A DNA stretch of 64,000 bases from Paenibacillus eucommiae (GCF_017874215.1 NZ_JAGGLB010000005.1:294359-358358); one strand, 5' to 3'. Shown: positions 1-8,517, counted from the first letter of the stretch. Made by a program: numbers and translations. Notes: a model not told the origin generated them from the sequence alone.

Positions 1-360
1 AAAATCCCCAAATCCATTTGTAATCATGCCAAGTTTGTATCCTTGTTGTTGAAGTATTTCCAGCAATTCAATCGTATTAGGAAAGGGAGTCGCAAAGGAA
101 GAGAAGCCGCTTTTATAGTCCGATAATAAATCATTCCAATCTAATTGCAACTGAAATTCCTCTATAAGTGCCTGGTATACCTTATCTTTCCAGACGTAGC
201 CGCGGCAATCCAGTTCAATAAATCTATGAAGGTATTGCTCTTTATTCACATGCCCGAACTCTTGGATAAGCCTCTCATATTGATCAGTGATAAATTGGAT
301 TAATGACTTATTTCGGTCTAATAATGTGCCGTCCAGATCAAAGATTACGGAACGAATCAT
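1..360 (-). CDS. HAD-family hydrolase, N-terminal part (runs off the window)
   Basis: The gene reads leftward and its 3' end lies outside the window, so 120 codons are visible. The N-terminus carries HAD motif I, DLDGT at residues 8-12, whose first Asp is the phosphoryl-accepting nucleophile and whose second is the acid/base. An alpha-helical cap region follows, and motif II-like TNG appears near residue 114. This layout fits a small-molecule phosphatase of the phosphoglycolate phosphatase or YjjG type acting in the cytoplasm, but the substrate cannot be read from this part. Motifs III and IV would lie in the missing half. The family call is firm and the substrate is unknown. Confidence 0.85.
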   Translation of the reverse strand, partial: MIRSVIFDLDGTLLDRNKSLIQFITDQYERLIQEFGHVNKEQYLHRFIELDCRGYVWKDKVYQALIEEFQLQLDWNDLLSDYKSGFSSFATPFPNTIELLEILQQQGYKLGMITNGFGDF

Positions 361-406
361 AGAAAAAGCCCCCTCATCTAGTCGTGCTCCATGCATAGCA
401 CTTTCT

Positions 407-778
407 TTATACCAAGTGGTTTTCTCTATATTTTTGGCAGCCCTTTTCAGTTAACTGCTTAAGCTCTTCAATCAATTCCTCATTTACTTCTTTGAAATTA
501 AAACATGATTTTCCTTGCATACGCTTTTTTAAAGTTTCTGATATATCCTCTAATAATTCTGGAAACACGTAAACTGGCATTAAATGATAGCTTACATAGT
601 TCTTTTTAATCTGCGCTGCAGCAAAGAATATGGGGAGTTTATTTTTAGGATTAATCTTGTGTGTATTTAGATAATAATGATCAGGGGTATCCGTTATTAA
701 TTTCTTTTCAGGCTCATAGATTTTCAAGATGCTTTTTAGTTGATTAAACACCTCAAGAAATTTGTCTGCGCTGGACAT
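407..778 (-). CDS. Conserved small protein, possibly DUF1801/YdhG-like
   Basis: This is a 123-residue soluble protein with no signal peptide or membrane segment. An AGAGGAG ribosome site precedes the ATG. The central stretch (PIFFAAAQIKKNYVSYHLMP) and the KKRMQGKSCFNFK segment near residues 84-96 resemble the small DUF1801/YdhG-like proteins, whose YdhG and iron-chaperone-like members bind small ligands or metals. I recognise the style of the sequence rather than a catalytic motif, so the family is tentative. It sits between a HAD phosphatase and a small membrane protein, all on the minus strand with separate ribosome sites, and nothing nearby suggests a pathway. Confidence 0.6.
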   Translation of the reverse strand: MSSADKFLEVFNQLKSILKIYEPEKKLITDTPDHYYLNTHKINPKNKLPIFFAAAQIKKNYVSYHLMPVYVFPELLEDISETLKKRMQGKSCFNFKEVNEELIEELKQLTEKGCQKYRENHLV

Positions 779-842
779 GGAGTCACTCCTCTGAAAATAA
801 TAAATGAAAGCAATATCGCATCGTTATCTGAAGTCCAGTAAT

Positions 843-1139
843 CTATACAATAAATTTCAATATCAATAATTTAATAAGCAGCAGCACTATTCCCATCAAT
901 GCTCCTACAAATAATAAAAATAGGAATACAGTAACGAGTTTTTTTAAAAAACCTTTTATTGGCTCATCAATTAAAAATGTTAAAACTATTGTAAGAGAGA
1001 GAAGTATGGCTGCTTTCAAAATATTTGAAAACCCTGACGCAATAGAAATAGCGTAGATCAAGGATCCCGGGTACATTAGATTTCTTGTCTTTCTTGTCAT
1101 TTCATTCTTTTTACTGCTTTTGGTTTTCATGATTTGCAT
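843..1139 (-). CDS. Small two-helix membrane protein of unknown function
   Basis: This is a 98-residue protein with a basic cytoplasmic-looking N-terminus (KTKSSKKNEMTRKTR) followed by two hydrophobic stretches, about residues 28-56 and 66-97. The second reaches almost to the C-terminus. AGGAGA lies 5 bases upstream of the first ATG, and a second in-frame ATG three codons later is an alternative start. No motif identifies a function. It could be an orphan membrane protein. Confidence that it is translated comes from the ribosome site and the clean two-helix pattern. Confidence 0.55.
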   Translation of the reverse strand: MQIMKTKSSKKNEMTRKTRNLMYPGSLIYAISIASGFSNILKAAILLSLTIVLTFLIDEPIKGFLKKLVTVFLFLLFVGALMGIVLLLIKLLILKFIV

Positions 1140-1182
1140 GATTTCTCCTACAACAAGAGTTAATAAAGCTTATGGAGCAAGT

Positions 1183-1632
1183 TTATGTTATGTAATTACT
1201 TTTTGATAGTATTTTTCTGGCCATTTCGTTCAGGTTATCGATGGGGGCATCCAATTGGAAAAATTTCAGCTCCAAGCCTTCGTCATCATTGATGCAGGGC
1301 TCGCCGGTATAGTCTCTTGTTTCGTAGACAGCAACGACGTTATAGATTTCATCCCCGTGCGGGTACTTATAATACATGTCTGCCCCAGATAAAAGGCAAA
1401 TGAATTTCAAGTCGTCTGTTTGTAAGCCAGCTTCTTCGTAAAGCTCCCTCACAGCTGCCTGCTCCAGGGATTCTCCTAGCTCTAAAGCGCCCCCGATTAC
1501 ACCCCAATCCCCAGAATCGCTTCTTTTTTGTAAAAGGATCTCATTTTGTTCGTTCAACACAATGATGCTGACGCCGGCCATAATGATCGGTCTGGTTCCT
1601 ACCAGTTTTCTTATATCCTGAATATAGCCCAT
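1183..1632 (-). CDS. Nudix hydrolase (MutT/ADP-ribose pyrophosphatase type)
   Basis: The 149-residue protein contains a complete Nudix box at residues 48-70. The glycine pair, the RELYEEAGL helix and the metal-binding glutamates are all present. Such enzymes hydrolyse nucleoside diphosphates linked to another group, using Mg2+ or Mn2+. The EILLQKRSDSGDWGVIGG approach to the box is typical of the broad-substrate Bacillus and Paenibacillus Nudix enzymes that clean up or process nucleotide sugars and oxidised nucleotides. AAGGAG is correctly spaced from the ATG. The substrate cannot be deduced. The neighbours are unrelated minus-strand genes. Confidence 0.92.
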   Translation of the reverse strand: MGYIQDIRKLVGTRPIIMAGVSIIVLNEQNEILLQKRSDSGDWGVIGGALELGESLEQAAVRELYEEAGLQTDDLKFICLLSGADMYYKYPHGDEIYNVVAVYETRDYTGEPCINDDEGLELKFFQLDAPIDNLNEMARKILSKSNYIT

Positions 1633-2182
1633 TAGATACTCCTTTATTTTATTAGTTTTATATGAATATTACCAAATTTTCATTCCAACATCTATTGTAA
1701 CAGAATTAAGCTTGGCGTAGCTGCCCGGGTAATGTGCTCTTCTCTGGGGTCTATAATGTAACCGGGCACCGTAGATTAGGGGTGTCAAATGGCTTTTTCT
1801 AATCACAAAAGAACCTGTTTCGTCATGCGAAAAGAATTGGATTAGAAATTCAGCGCGTACAACCTGACTACGTCAATCATTGAACTAATGTTTGCATGGA
1901 TTAAACTTCGCAAAAATAGCAATCGAGAAGAAATGTACTTAATTGTATTATGTTACTATGAACATACTTAATTGTATTATGTTACTATGAACAAACTATT
2001 ATTGCGCAACCGAGTCTCAACTTTCGAAAAAGTGTCGATAAATATGAAGTAATGACAATGTTTATTGGAAACAAATCCATAATTTCAAGTAATAATTGAA
2101 TAAACCTTGCAATTTGCATTAATGTTGTAAAATATAAATTGTAAATTCAAAATTCAAAATTCAAAATGAAGGGATGGAAATA
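1633..2182. other. Intergenic stretch of 550 bp, A+T-rich
   Basis: No credible gene is seen. The stretch holds a GC hairpin (TGCCCGG at 1722-1728 pairing with CCGGGCA at 1762-1768), a 29 bp tandem duplication (listed separately) and three copies of the 7-mer ATTCAAA at 2145-2165 just before the ribosome site of the next gene. Its A+T richness contrasts sharply with the GC-rich transporter genes that follow, which marks a compositional border. Confidence 0.6.
1936..1993. repeat. Perfect 29 bp tandem duplication
   Basis: Two identical 29 bp units lie head to tail at 1936-1964 and 1965-1993. Each starts TACTTAATTG and ends CTATGAACA. The duplication lies in the A+T-rich spacer upstream of the GC-rich export genes. 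Confidence 0.9.
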
Positions 2183-3172
2183 ATGAATCAATCTGCAAAA
2201 GGCAATTCCAATCTTGCCATCGAGGCGTCGGGTCTAGTCAAGACGTTTGGCAAAAACCGAGCCGTAGACGGCGTCAACCTAGCAGTGCCCGCCGGAACGG
2301 TCTACGGCTTTCTCGGGCCGAACGGCGCCGGCAAAACGACGACGATCCGCATGCTCGCCACGCTGATCCGACCGGATTCCGGTTCTGCCCGCGTGCTTGG
2401 GCACGACATCGTGCGCGAAGCCGACGCGGTGCGCAGCCGCGTAAGCTTGACTGGCCAGTTCGCCTCAGTTGACGAGGAACTGACCGGACTGGAAAACCTG
2501 ATTATGATCGGCAGGCTGCTGGGCTTTTCCTGGAAAGAGGCAAAATCGCGGGCGAACGAGCTGCTCGACGCCTTCGGCCTCATCGAAGCGGCCAATCGTC
2601 AGGTGAAGAAGTTTTCCGGCGGCATGCGGCGCCGCATCGATATTGCCGCGAGCATCGTCGTCACGCCGAACTTGCTGTTCCTCGACGAGCCGACGACCGG
2701 CCTCGATCCGCGCAGCCGCAACCAGGTGTGGGACATCGTCCGGGCGCTCGTCGCCGAAGGCACGACGGTGCTGCTCACGACGCAGTACCTTGAGGAAGCC
2801 GACCAGTTGGCCGACCGGATTGCCGTCATCGACCACGGCAAAGTAATCGCCGAAGGAACAAGTGGCGAACTGAAGGCTTCGGTTGGATCAGGCTCGTTGA
2901 ACGTACAGCTCCAAAGCCCCGAAGATCGGCTGGAAGCCGAGCGGATTCTATCGCTGTCGCTTAGCGTGCCCATCCAGCTCGAGTCCGACCCTTCGGCGCT
3001 GACGGCCCGAGTTACCGACGCGGGCCTTGTCGCGCAAGCGCTCGGCGAGCTTCATCGGGCCGGCATCGCCGTCTCCGGCTTCTCGCTCGGCCAACCGAGC
3101 CTTGACGAAGTATTCCTTGCCCTGACCGGCCACCCGGCCGAAGAAAACACCGCAGAGGAGGTTGCTGTATGA
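2183..3172 (+). CDS. DrrA-type ABC transporter ATP-binding protein
   Basis: This ATPase subunit of an ABC-2 type exporter has all core motifs: Walker [10 protein letters not shown] near 45-53, ABC signature FSGGM at 144-148, Walker B LLFLDEP at 164-170 followed by TTGLDPRSR, and a C-terminal extension of about 90 residues typical of the daunorubicin-resistance (DrrA) subfamily. I prefer the ATG at 2183 over the in-frame ATG at 2174 because GAAGGG at 2168-2173 is 9 bases from the former and abuts the latter. It overlaps the permease gene by 4 nt (ATGA), so the two are translationally coupled. The GC content is far above the flanking sequence and every other gene in the window, which suggests horizontal acquisition. 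The exported drug or lipid is unknown. Confidence 0.93.
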   Translation: MNQSAKGNSNLAIEASGLVKTFGKNRAVDGVNLAVPAGTVYGFLGPNGAGKTTTIRMLATLIRPDSGSARVLGHDIVREADAVRSRVSLTGQFASVDEELTGLENLIMIGRLLGFSWKEAKSRANELLDAFGLIEAANRQVKKFSGGMRRRIDIAASIVVTPNLLFLDEPTTGLDPRSRNQVWDIVRALVAEGTTVLLTTQYLEEADQLADRIAVIDHGKVIAEGTSGELKASVGSGSLNVQLQSPEDRLEAERILSLSLSVPIQLESDPSALTARVTDAGLVAQALGELHRAGIAVSGFSLGQPSLDEVFLALTGHPAEENTAEEVAV

Positions 3173-4020
3173 ACACTTCCACCGCTACAACCGCTCGCAC
3201 CCAGTCCGAAGCCGCCAGCCAGAAGCTGCGAGCGACGATTTCCGCCCGTACCCGACCTTCGCGCCCGAGCGCCCTGTCCGCTTCACTTACGTTCGGATGG
3301 CGGGCGCTGCTGAAAATCAAACACGTCCCTGAGCAGCTGTTTGACGTGACGATGTTTCCGATCATGTTTACGCTGATGTTCACCTACTTGTTCGGCGGCG
3401 CGCTAGCTGGATCGACCGGCGAATATTTGCAATTTCTGCTTCCGGGCATTTTGGTTCAAACGATCGTGATGATTACGATGTATACAGGACTCGCGCTCAA
3501 CAACGATGTTAGCAAAGGCATTTTCGACCGCTTTCGGACATTGCCGATTTGGCAGCCGTCCGCCATTCTCGGAGCGCTGCTTGGCGACGCCGCGCGTTAT
3601 ACGATGGCATCGACGGTTGTCATCGTGCTCGGCCTCGTGCTCGGCTTCCGCCCCGACGGCGGCGTGGTCGGCGTGCTGCTGGCCGTGCTGCTCCTGATCG
3701 TGTTCTCGATCAGCCTGACGTGGATTTGGACCGTGCTCGGATTGATTGCACGGACGCCGAACTCGGTCATGGGCATCAGCATGATGGTGCTGTTCCCGCT
3801 CACGTTCGGCAGCAACATCTTCGTCAACCCGGAAACGATGCCGAAGTGGCTGCAGACGCTCGTTGACATCAATCCGATCACCCACCTGGTAAGCGCGGTA
3901 CGGGGTCTGATGCACGATACGGTGAAAACGGAGCAAATCGTCTGGGTGCTGATCGCCTCCGCCGTGCTGGTTGTCGTATTCGCGCCAATCACGATGTATT
4001 TGTATCGCAATAAGCGTTAA
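3169..4020 (+). CDS. DrrB-type ABC-2 transporter permease
   Basis: The 283-residue membrane partner of the preceding ATPase starts inside its stop codon (ATGA overlap). A basic, Ser/Thr/Arg-rich N-terminal tail of about 45 residues is followed by roughly six hydrophobic segments and the ABC-2 hallmark region around [19 protein letters not shown]. The late segment carrying [20 protein letters not shown] and INPITHLV is characteristic of DrrB and other antibiotic or polyketide exporters. It shares the high GC of its partner, so the two genes probably moved as a cassette. No regulator or biosynthetic gene accompanies them here, so self-resistance or general drug export is inference. Confidence 0.92.
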   Translation: MNTSTATTARTQSEAASQKLRATISARTRPSRPSALSASLTFGWRALLKIKHVPEQLFDVTMFPIMFTLMFTYLFGGALAGSTGEYLQFLLPGILVQTIVMITMYTGLALNNDVSKGIFDRFRTLPIWQPSAILGALLGDAARYTMASTVVIVLGLVLGFRPDGGVVGVLLAVLLLIVFSISLTWIWTVLGLIARTPNSVMGISMMVLFPLTFGSNIFVNPETMPKWLQTLVDINPITHLVSAVRGLMHDTVKTEQIVWVLIASAVLVVVFAPITMYLYRNKR

Positions 4021-4037
4021 TTTATAACGCAAAATAC

Positions 4038-4109
4038 CCGGGGCCCGGCTGCGGAGAAACTCTGCCACCAAACAGGTGGTTAGAGAGTCCTTCCATAGCC
4101 GGGTCCCGG
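4038..4109. other. Long nested hairpin downstream of the export genes
   Basis: CCGGGGCCCGGCT (4038-4050) pairs over 13 positions, one of them a G.U, with AGCCGGGTCCCGG (4097-4109). Inside lies a second hairpin, CCACC (4065-4069) with GGTGG (4075-4079). No T-run follows, so it is not a canonical intrinsic terminator for the + strand. It could end or stabilise the exporter mRNA, or mark an insertion border of the GC-rich cassette. Confidence 0.6.
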
Positions 4110-4179
4110 CGCTTTTAACGCCAAAAAGAGGCTGGAACGCAGCCCTTAAAAGGCGCCATAATCTAGTGTAACGTTTCGT

Positions 4180-4362
4180 GAATAACGGAACTACCTGACC
4201 ATACTGAAGCGGATAAGCTGAGTCCTCTAATCGGCATTCCCCATAACCTGCCGTGACAATCAAAAGCGCTGACGTATCGCATATAAGCTCAACCTCGATT
4301 GGCTGATTGGGCAAGACCGTCACTTCCTGCACGTCCGCTAACGCATAAATGACCGGCGACAT
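4180..4362 (-). pseudogene. Remnant of an iron-responsive AraC-type regulator/siderophore gene (N-terminal fragment)
   Basis: Reading leftward from the ATG at 4362, about 60 codons look like the N-terminal cupin-like domain of the Paenibacillus and Bacillus AraC regulators that control siderophore uptake. The recognisable pieces are the PIEVELICDTSALLIVTAGY stretch and CRLEDSAYPLQYG. Past roughly 4180 the frame stays open but loses any family resemblance and runs antisense through the exporter genes, so the rest of the gene is missing. A near-perfect Fur box lies about 75 bp upstream of the start, as expected for such a gene. The simplest reading is a decayed gene cut off near the edge of the GC-rich cassette. 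Identification is by resemblance only. Confidence 0.4.
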
Positions 4363-4434
4363 GCAGTCTTTCCTCTACAAGCCCCATGTGCCGCTTTTCC
4401 CCTGATCCATCGGTTCTCCTCCCATTCAAAAAAA

Positions 4435-4449
4435 TGAGAATAATTATCA
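4435..4449 (-). promoter_or_regulatory. Fur box
   Basis: TGAGAATAATTATCA matches the 7-1-7 Fur consensus TGATAAT-N-ATTATCA at 14 of 15 positions. It sits upstream of the truncated iron-type regulator remnant on the minus strand and just past the 3' end of the neighbouring AraC gene. Iron-dependent repression of the remnant's promoter is inferred from the match. Confidence 0.7.
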
Positions 4450-4491
4450 TTGTAACGAATACAGGGCATAGCTTACAAGTAGCTTCTTGAT

Positions 4492-5370
4492 TCAAGTACT
4501 CATCTTCCTAAATTCAGAAGGAGCGAGAAGGGTCATTTTTTTATAAAATTTGCTGAAGGACTGGCTGCTTTCGAATCCTAGCTCAAGTGCAATTTCCAAA
4601 ACATTCAGGCTGCTGGTGCTGAGCAGTTTTTTTGCTTTTTCCACCTTGATCATTTGATGGTAGCGGAAGATAGGGTATCCCGTAGCGCCCTTGAAAATTC
4701 TGTTGAGATATCGGGGATTGAGCATGTACCTGCTGCCGAGCTCCTGAAGGTCAATATTGACCTCGGTATGTTCCTGGAGGTAAACGATAATATCGGTCAC
4801 GACTTCGGAGTACTTATTATATTGGTAGGGCGTAATGTTGGAAGCGGAGGACTGGATAACCAGGCAGACCCGGGCGACTTCAATAAAGAGCTGTATCGCG
4901 AAAAATTTCAGGTTTAATTCGTAGCCGTAAGGCTTTAAAGATATATCCTTGATGATCTCGGTGTACCTTCTTATCATTCTACCGTGAATTTCTAATTTGA
5001 TTTTGATCGGCAGCCTTCGAAAAATCTCTTGTATAGTTTCATAGAGTGCTTTCCCGGCAGTAGTTTCCTTCTGTACTGTAAAGCTGAAACTAAAGAGCGT
5101 GAAGTTCCCATGTTCACAGCGGTGCCCCTTGTGGTTGTCTACAAAGAACAGATCTCCCGGAATTCCAATGCTTGAATCGCCTGCCAGCTGCAAATTCGTC
5201 TGACCTCTCACTACATATTTGATTTCAAAATCCGTTCGTGCGCCTGGCGGCACATTCCATCCGATATCCGTCCACCTAAAAGCGCTGTTGATTTCTATGA
5301 GATCCAGATTGCTTTTAAAAGCATGAATCAGGGATTCTATATGGTTTGTAATTTTTTCAAATCTATCCAA
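4492..5370 (-). CDS. AraC-family transcriptional regulator
   Basis: This 292-residue one-component regulator starts at TTG (5370) with GGGGAG about 8 bases upstream. The N-terminal cupin-like ligand domain (about 1-150) includes PGDLFFVDNHKGHRCEHG. The C-terminal AraC DNA-binding domain (about 190-290) has two helix-turn-helices, and its second half contains LELGFESSQSFSKFYKKMT. It is transcribed away from the dioxygenase/BNR pair across a 145 bp spacer, which makes it the likely local regulator of that pair. No signal peptide or membrane helix is present, so it should sense a cytoplasmic ligand. Confidence 0.92.
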   Translation of the reverse strand: MDRFEKITNHIESLIHAFKSNLDLIEINSAFRWTDIGWNVPPGARTDFEIKYVVRGQTNLQLAGDSSIGIPGDLFFVDNHKGHRCEHGNFTLFSFSFTVQKETTAGKALYETIQEIFRRLPIKIKLEIHGRMIRRYTEIIKDISLKPYGYELNLKFFAIQLFIEVARVCLVIQSSASNITPYQYNKYSEVVTDIIVYLQEHTEVNIDLQELGSRYMLNPRYLNRIFKGATGYPIFRYHQMIKVEKAKKLLSTSSLNVLEIALELGFESSQSFSKFYKKMTLLAPSEFRKMST

Positions 5371-5515
5371 AGTATCTCCCCCTATGCTGACTATTTATAT
5401 CATAAGAAAAATAAATTAACAAGTTACTTTTGAACACTTAATAACTCTGAAAAACGAAATAGAATGGAACTTTCTTTATATTCAAGGAGAGTCAAACAAT
5501 AAGGAGTGAGAAACC

Positions 5516-6304
5516 ATGACAAGGCAAAGACTTACCCGGGAGCAGCAGGAGTTTTATGAAACGAACGGCTATTTGATTGGTATGCCAGCTATTTTTGATG
5601 AACAAGAAGTAGAGCAATTAAATGCAGGTTTCAATAAAACGGTCGGGATGCTGAATGAGGGCGAAGTTCCTTCCGATATCATGGGATGGCATCAGACGAG
5701 CCGCTGGCAGTATAATATTTGTGCAAATCCGCAGATTTTGGACTATGTTGAAGGCTTGCTCGGTCCAGATTTTTATCTGTGGGGCAGTGAGTTTATTACA
5801 AAAGCTCCGAAAAGTGAAAAAGTTGTCCCTTGGCATCAGGATTCGTATTACTGGCCATTGACTCCACATAATTCTGTAACAGTATGGCTTGCTTTTACCG
5901 ATGTTGATGAAGGAAATGCAGCGATGAAGGTAATTCCCGGTACCCATAAGGGAGGCTTGGTCCAGCATAAAATCGCCGATGAAGAATCGATTCTCTCTTT
6001 TCAACTGTCGGATGGTACATTCCGTGAGGATAGTGCCGTTACGCTATCGATCCCTGCAGGGGGAGTATCTTTGCATGATGATGCCATTGTTCATGGTTCA
6101 CCTGCAAATGAGTCGGACCGTTGGAGAATAGGGTTTGTCATTCGATATTCCAGTACGGATGTGAAATGCGATCTGGAGAAGAATCCTAATTTCAAAGCGT
6201 ACCTGATGCGTGGAGAGGATCGTTATCAGCATAATCCTCAGGGAGAAATCCCGACTGTGGACTTTGCCCGTCCTGAATCTTCGAAACGCATACGGAAACG
6301 TTAA
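5516..6304 (+). CDS. Phytanoyl-CoA dioxygenase (PhyH) family Fe(II)/2-oxoglutarate enzyme
   Basis: The 262-residue protein carries the non-haem iron facial triad of the PhyH fold: H107 and D109 in PWHQDSYYW, and distal H193 in IVHGSPANES. R204 is placed to bind the 2-oxoglutarate carboxylate. The fold hydroxylates or otherwise oxidises small substrates using O2 and 2-oxoglutarate. Bacterial members act on very varied substrates such as ectoine, mitomycin intermediates and phosphonates, so a phytanoyl-CoA substrate is not implied. AAGGAG precedes the ATG. A BNR/Asp-box protein follows 23 bp later, and an AraC regulator is divergent. The three probably form one inducible catabolic unit. Confidence 0.92.
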   Translation: MTRQRLTREQQEFYETNGYLIGMPAIFDEQEVEQLNAGFNKTVGMLNEGEVPSDIMGWHQTSRWQYNICANPQILDYVEGLLGPDFYLWGSEFITKAPKSEKVVPWHQDSYYWPLTPHNSVTVWLAFTDVDEGNAAMKVIPGTHKGGLVQHKIADEESILSFQLSDGTFREDSAVTLSIPAGGVSLHDDAIVHGSPANESDRWRIGFVIRYSSTDVKCDLEKNPNFKAYLMRGEDRYQHNPQGEIPTVDFARPESSKRIRKR

Positions 6305-6327
6305 AAAATGATAAAAGCAGGTGGGAG

Positions 6328-7443
6328 ATGCGTAGAGGGATTGTATATAAAGGGGAACAGCATTCAGAGCAGCAAAGCTGCGCATTCCCTGGCATTTGTG
6401 TGCTTCCTAGCGGGCGCTGGATATGCAGCTTTAGGGCTGCACCACAGAAGCTGCAAACCAGGGGACAGCATGTTTTGATTACCTGGTCAGACGATCAAGG
6501 AACCACTTGGAGCGAACCTATCAAGCCGTTCGAGCCTCCAGTCCTGGAAGGAAAGCCTGGTTTATTTCGCAGTGCCTATCTGACTTCCTTGGGGGACAAT
6601 ACTTGCATAGCTGCTTTGTGCTGGGTTGATCACACTGACCCGGAGCTTCCTTTTTTCAATGAAGCGACAGAAGGGCTGCTCGACACGAAAATATTTCTGG
6701 CCAGATCGGACGATGGAGGAGAGCATTGGACAGCGGCCGAACGGATGGACACCTCGCCTTTTCATATGCCCACGCCGCTTACGGGTCCTATTTTACATTT
6801 AACGAATGGGGAATTGGCCTGTCAGTTCGAGCTGAATAAGCATTATGAGGATCCGGAAGTATGGAAGCATTCTTCGGTGCTGATGTTTTCCAAGGATGAA
6901 GGTCAAAGCTGGCAGGAGCATGTAATTACAAGCAATGATCCTGCGAATCGTGTGTTTTATTGGGATCAGCGTCCTAATACATTGCTTGATGGAACATTGC
7001 TCAACTTCTTCTGGACGTATGATAATGTTTCGGCGGACTATCTTAACATTCATTCGCGTAGCTCTAATAATTATGGACGTACATGGTCTGCATATCGGGA
7101 TATCGGTGTGCCTGGTCAACCCGCGCCTCCGGTGCTGCTGACAAATGGAAGGATAGCTTTGGTCTATGTGGACCGCACTTCAGCTCCCACGATTAAGCTG
7201 CGGATCAGCGGAGACGGGGGTCATACATGGCCGGAACCTACCGAAATCATATTGTACAAGCCAGAGCTTCAGCAGCAGAGCGTAGATAAAATGTCGATGC
7301 AGGATGCGTGGTCTGAGATGGGGAATTTTTCGGTGGGACTCCCGACAACCGCACGTTTGGCTGACGGAAGTGTGCTCGTCGTTTATTATGCGGGATCACA
7401 AACGGACCATACGGCGATCGAGTGGGTTTGCATTCCTCAGTAA
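6328..7443 (+). CDS. BNR/Asp-box six-bladed propeller protein (sialidase-like, cytoplasmic)
   Basis: The 371-residue protein has repeated Asp boxes (S-x-D-x-G-x-x-W): SDDQGTTW near 54-61, SDDGGEHW, SKDEGQSW, a degenerate SSNNYGRTW and SGDGGHTW. That predicts a six-bladed beta-propeller of the exo-sialidase/neuraminidase type. There is no signal peptide, so it acts inside the cell, unlike secreted sialidases. AGGTGGGAG is next to the ATG. The partner gene is a PhyH dioxygenase 23 bp upstream. Such propellers include sialidases, other exo-glycosidases and lyases. The catalytic Tyr/Glu pair and Arg triad cannot be assigned safely by eye, so the reaction is open. Confidence 0.85.
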   Translation: MRRGIVYKGEQHSEQQSCAFPGICVLPSGRWICSFRAAPQKLQTRGQHVLITWSDDQGTTWSEPIKPFEPPVLEGKPGLFRSAYLTSLGDNTCIAALCWVDHTDPELPFFNEATEGLLDTKIFLARSDDGGEHWTAAERMDTSPFHMPTPLTGPILHLTNGELACQFELNKHYEDPEVWKHSSVLMFSKDEGQSWQEHVITSNDPANRVFYWDQRPNTLLDGTLLNFFWTYDNVSADYLNIHSRSSNNYGRTWSAYRDIGVPGQPAPPVLLTNGRIALVYVDRTSAPTIKLRISGDGGHTWPEPTEIILYKPELQQQSVDKMSMQDAWSEMGNFSVGLPTTARLADGSVLVVYYAGSQTDHTAIEWVCIPQ

Positions 7444-7492
7444 GGTAGGGTGAAAGTTACTTTTGGACATACCATGACTAGTCAGGTAGGAG

Positions 7493-7537
7493 GCATCCTT
7501 AAAGTCTATTGAACTATAGGCTTAGGATGCTTTTTTT
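7493..7537 (+). terminator. Intrinsic terminator after the BNR gene
   Basis: GCATCCT (7493-7499) pairs with AGGATGC (7524-7530). The loop contains a second stem (AAGTCTAT with ATAGGCTT), and seven T residues follow. It closes the dioxygenase/BNR operon. Confidence 0.88.
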
Positions 7538-7630
7538 ATTATTAATAAGAAAATTCAATGCTTTACAGCGATGTAGCGTCAGGGCTTTAAAGTGTATTGA
7601 AAAAAGGGACATATTTGAAGCAAAGATCTT

Positions 7631-7664
7631 TGTATGTTCACTATCCCTTTGCCTCAGGAGGGGG
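7631..7664 (+). repeat. Composite repeat family, left module only (copy 1)
   Basis: TATGTTCACTATCCCTTTG-CCTCAGGAGG matches the left module of the copy near 22603 almost base for base. It is preceded by the looser common segment CTTTACAGCGATGTAGC (compare 22526 and 62280). The rest of the family structure is absent. A 12 bp tandem repeat begins right at its end. Confidence 0.7.
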
Positions 7665-7708
7665 AAAAACCCCGGGAAAAACCCCGGGAAAAACCCCGGG
7701 AAAAACCC
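7665..7708. repeat. 12 bp tandem repeat, three full units plus a partial one
   Basis: AAAAACCCCGGG repeats exactly three times (7665-7700) with 8 bases of a fourth. Each unit contains the palindrome CCCCGGGG-like core CCCGGG. The remaining spacer to 8055 (about 350 bp) shows no gene, promoter or hairpin that I can support. Confidence 0.92.
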
Positions 7709-8055
7709 TTGTTGGCTTATAAATCAGAACAAAGGGTTCCTCTAGATGCATTCCCGTAAGGAATTCCTACATTATAGGCACTTGTAGGGTGTCTCTTTTA
7801 CTTTTTTTAAGATTACACGCAAGTCCCCTTACCCACCCTCACCCTAATCAATAAATCAACACGTGGTAGTTACATTGAGCTATACTCCCTAATTACATGC
7901 TAACGCGCAATCTTGTCACAGTACTGGGCTAATTGATGAGTGTATCAGACATGGCCCTGCATCTGACCTAGGAGGTCCAACATTCCCGCTGGCGGGTTGT
8001 GCTCGCTTTTATTGATTAAAGTTACCAACTTGGTCAATCCTCTATAAAATCACTA

Positions 8056-8517
8056 TTAGTCCTCAAGTAATTCAATAGTCCAATTCTTTTCTTGAATTTT
8101 AAAATCAAGTTCTCGATATTTTTTAGATAGATCATCTACCTGTCTCTGGATTTCATTGACTTCGATTGTTCTATAGAACTTAACTTCAGACCGGCTGAAT
8201 CTATCCTGTTTAATCGACGCTGTTTCAAGTAAATCGCTTAAAATATTTCTTGTCTGCATGATTTTATCGCGTTCGGCAAGAGCATCCGAAATACTCATAT
8301 TTGCATCAAAAGGGGTGAATGAGTTTGTATGATTAATCTTTTTAATCCAGCTAGTCAGCTCTTCCAATGTTCTATTCAATTCTGTAAAGAGCATTGCTGG
8401 TTCTTCTGCAGGCTGTTCGCCCTCTTGAACTTTAATGACTCTTTCCAGCCTTTGTTTCAGTTGAGCAACCTTCCGTTGGCAATCTGCCCTTAGAACCAAT
8501 GCTTCTGCTAGTTTCAT
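8056..8517 (-). CDS. DIP1984 family protein (coiled-coil, formerly septicolysin-like)
   Basis: The start at 8517 gives a 153-residue protein. GGAGGAAAT lies directly upstream, and a longer reading to 8586 has no ribosome site and adds 23 unrelated residues. The sequence MKLAEALVLRADCQ, the KVQEGEQPAEEP segment, SDALAERD, SRSEVKFYRTIEV and the C-terminal ELDFKIQEKNWTIELLE are hallmarks of the DIP1984 family. It is almost wholly helical with long heptad-like stretches, highly charged, and has no membrane segment. No biochemical function is established for the family, and older annotations as a cytolysin are unsupported. It stands alone on the minus strand. Confidence 0.88.
   Translation of the reverse strand: MKLAEALVLRADCQRKVAQLKQRLERVIKVQEGEQPAEEPAMLFTELNRTLEELTSWIKKINHTNSFTPFDANMSISDALAERDKIMQTRNILSDLLETASIKQDRFSRSEVKFYRTIEVNEIQRQVDDLSKKYRELDFKIQEKNWTIELLED

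Noticed and set aside
3403..4362. Long minus-strand frame of 319 codons
   Set aside because: Only the first 60 codons resemble a protein. The rest is antisense to GC-rich drrB, with His/Arg/Gln-rich nonsense composition.
7509..7745. 78-codon frame over the 12 bp repeat
   Set aside because: It begins within a terminator and its Gly-Lys-Asn-Pro repeats are the tandem DNA unit translated.
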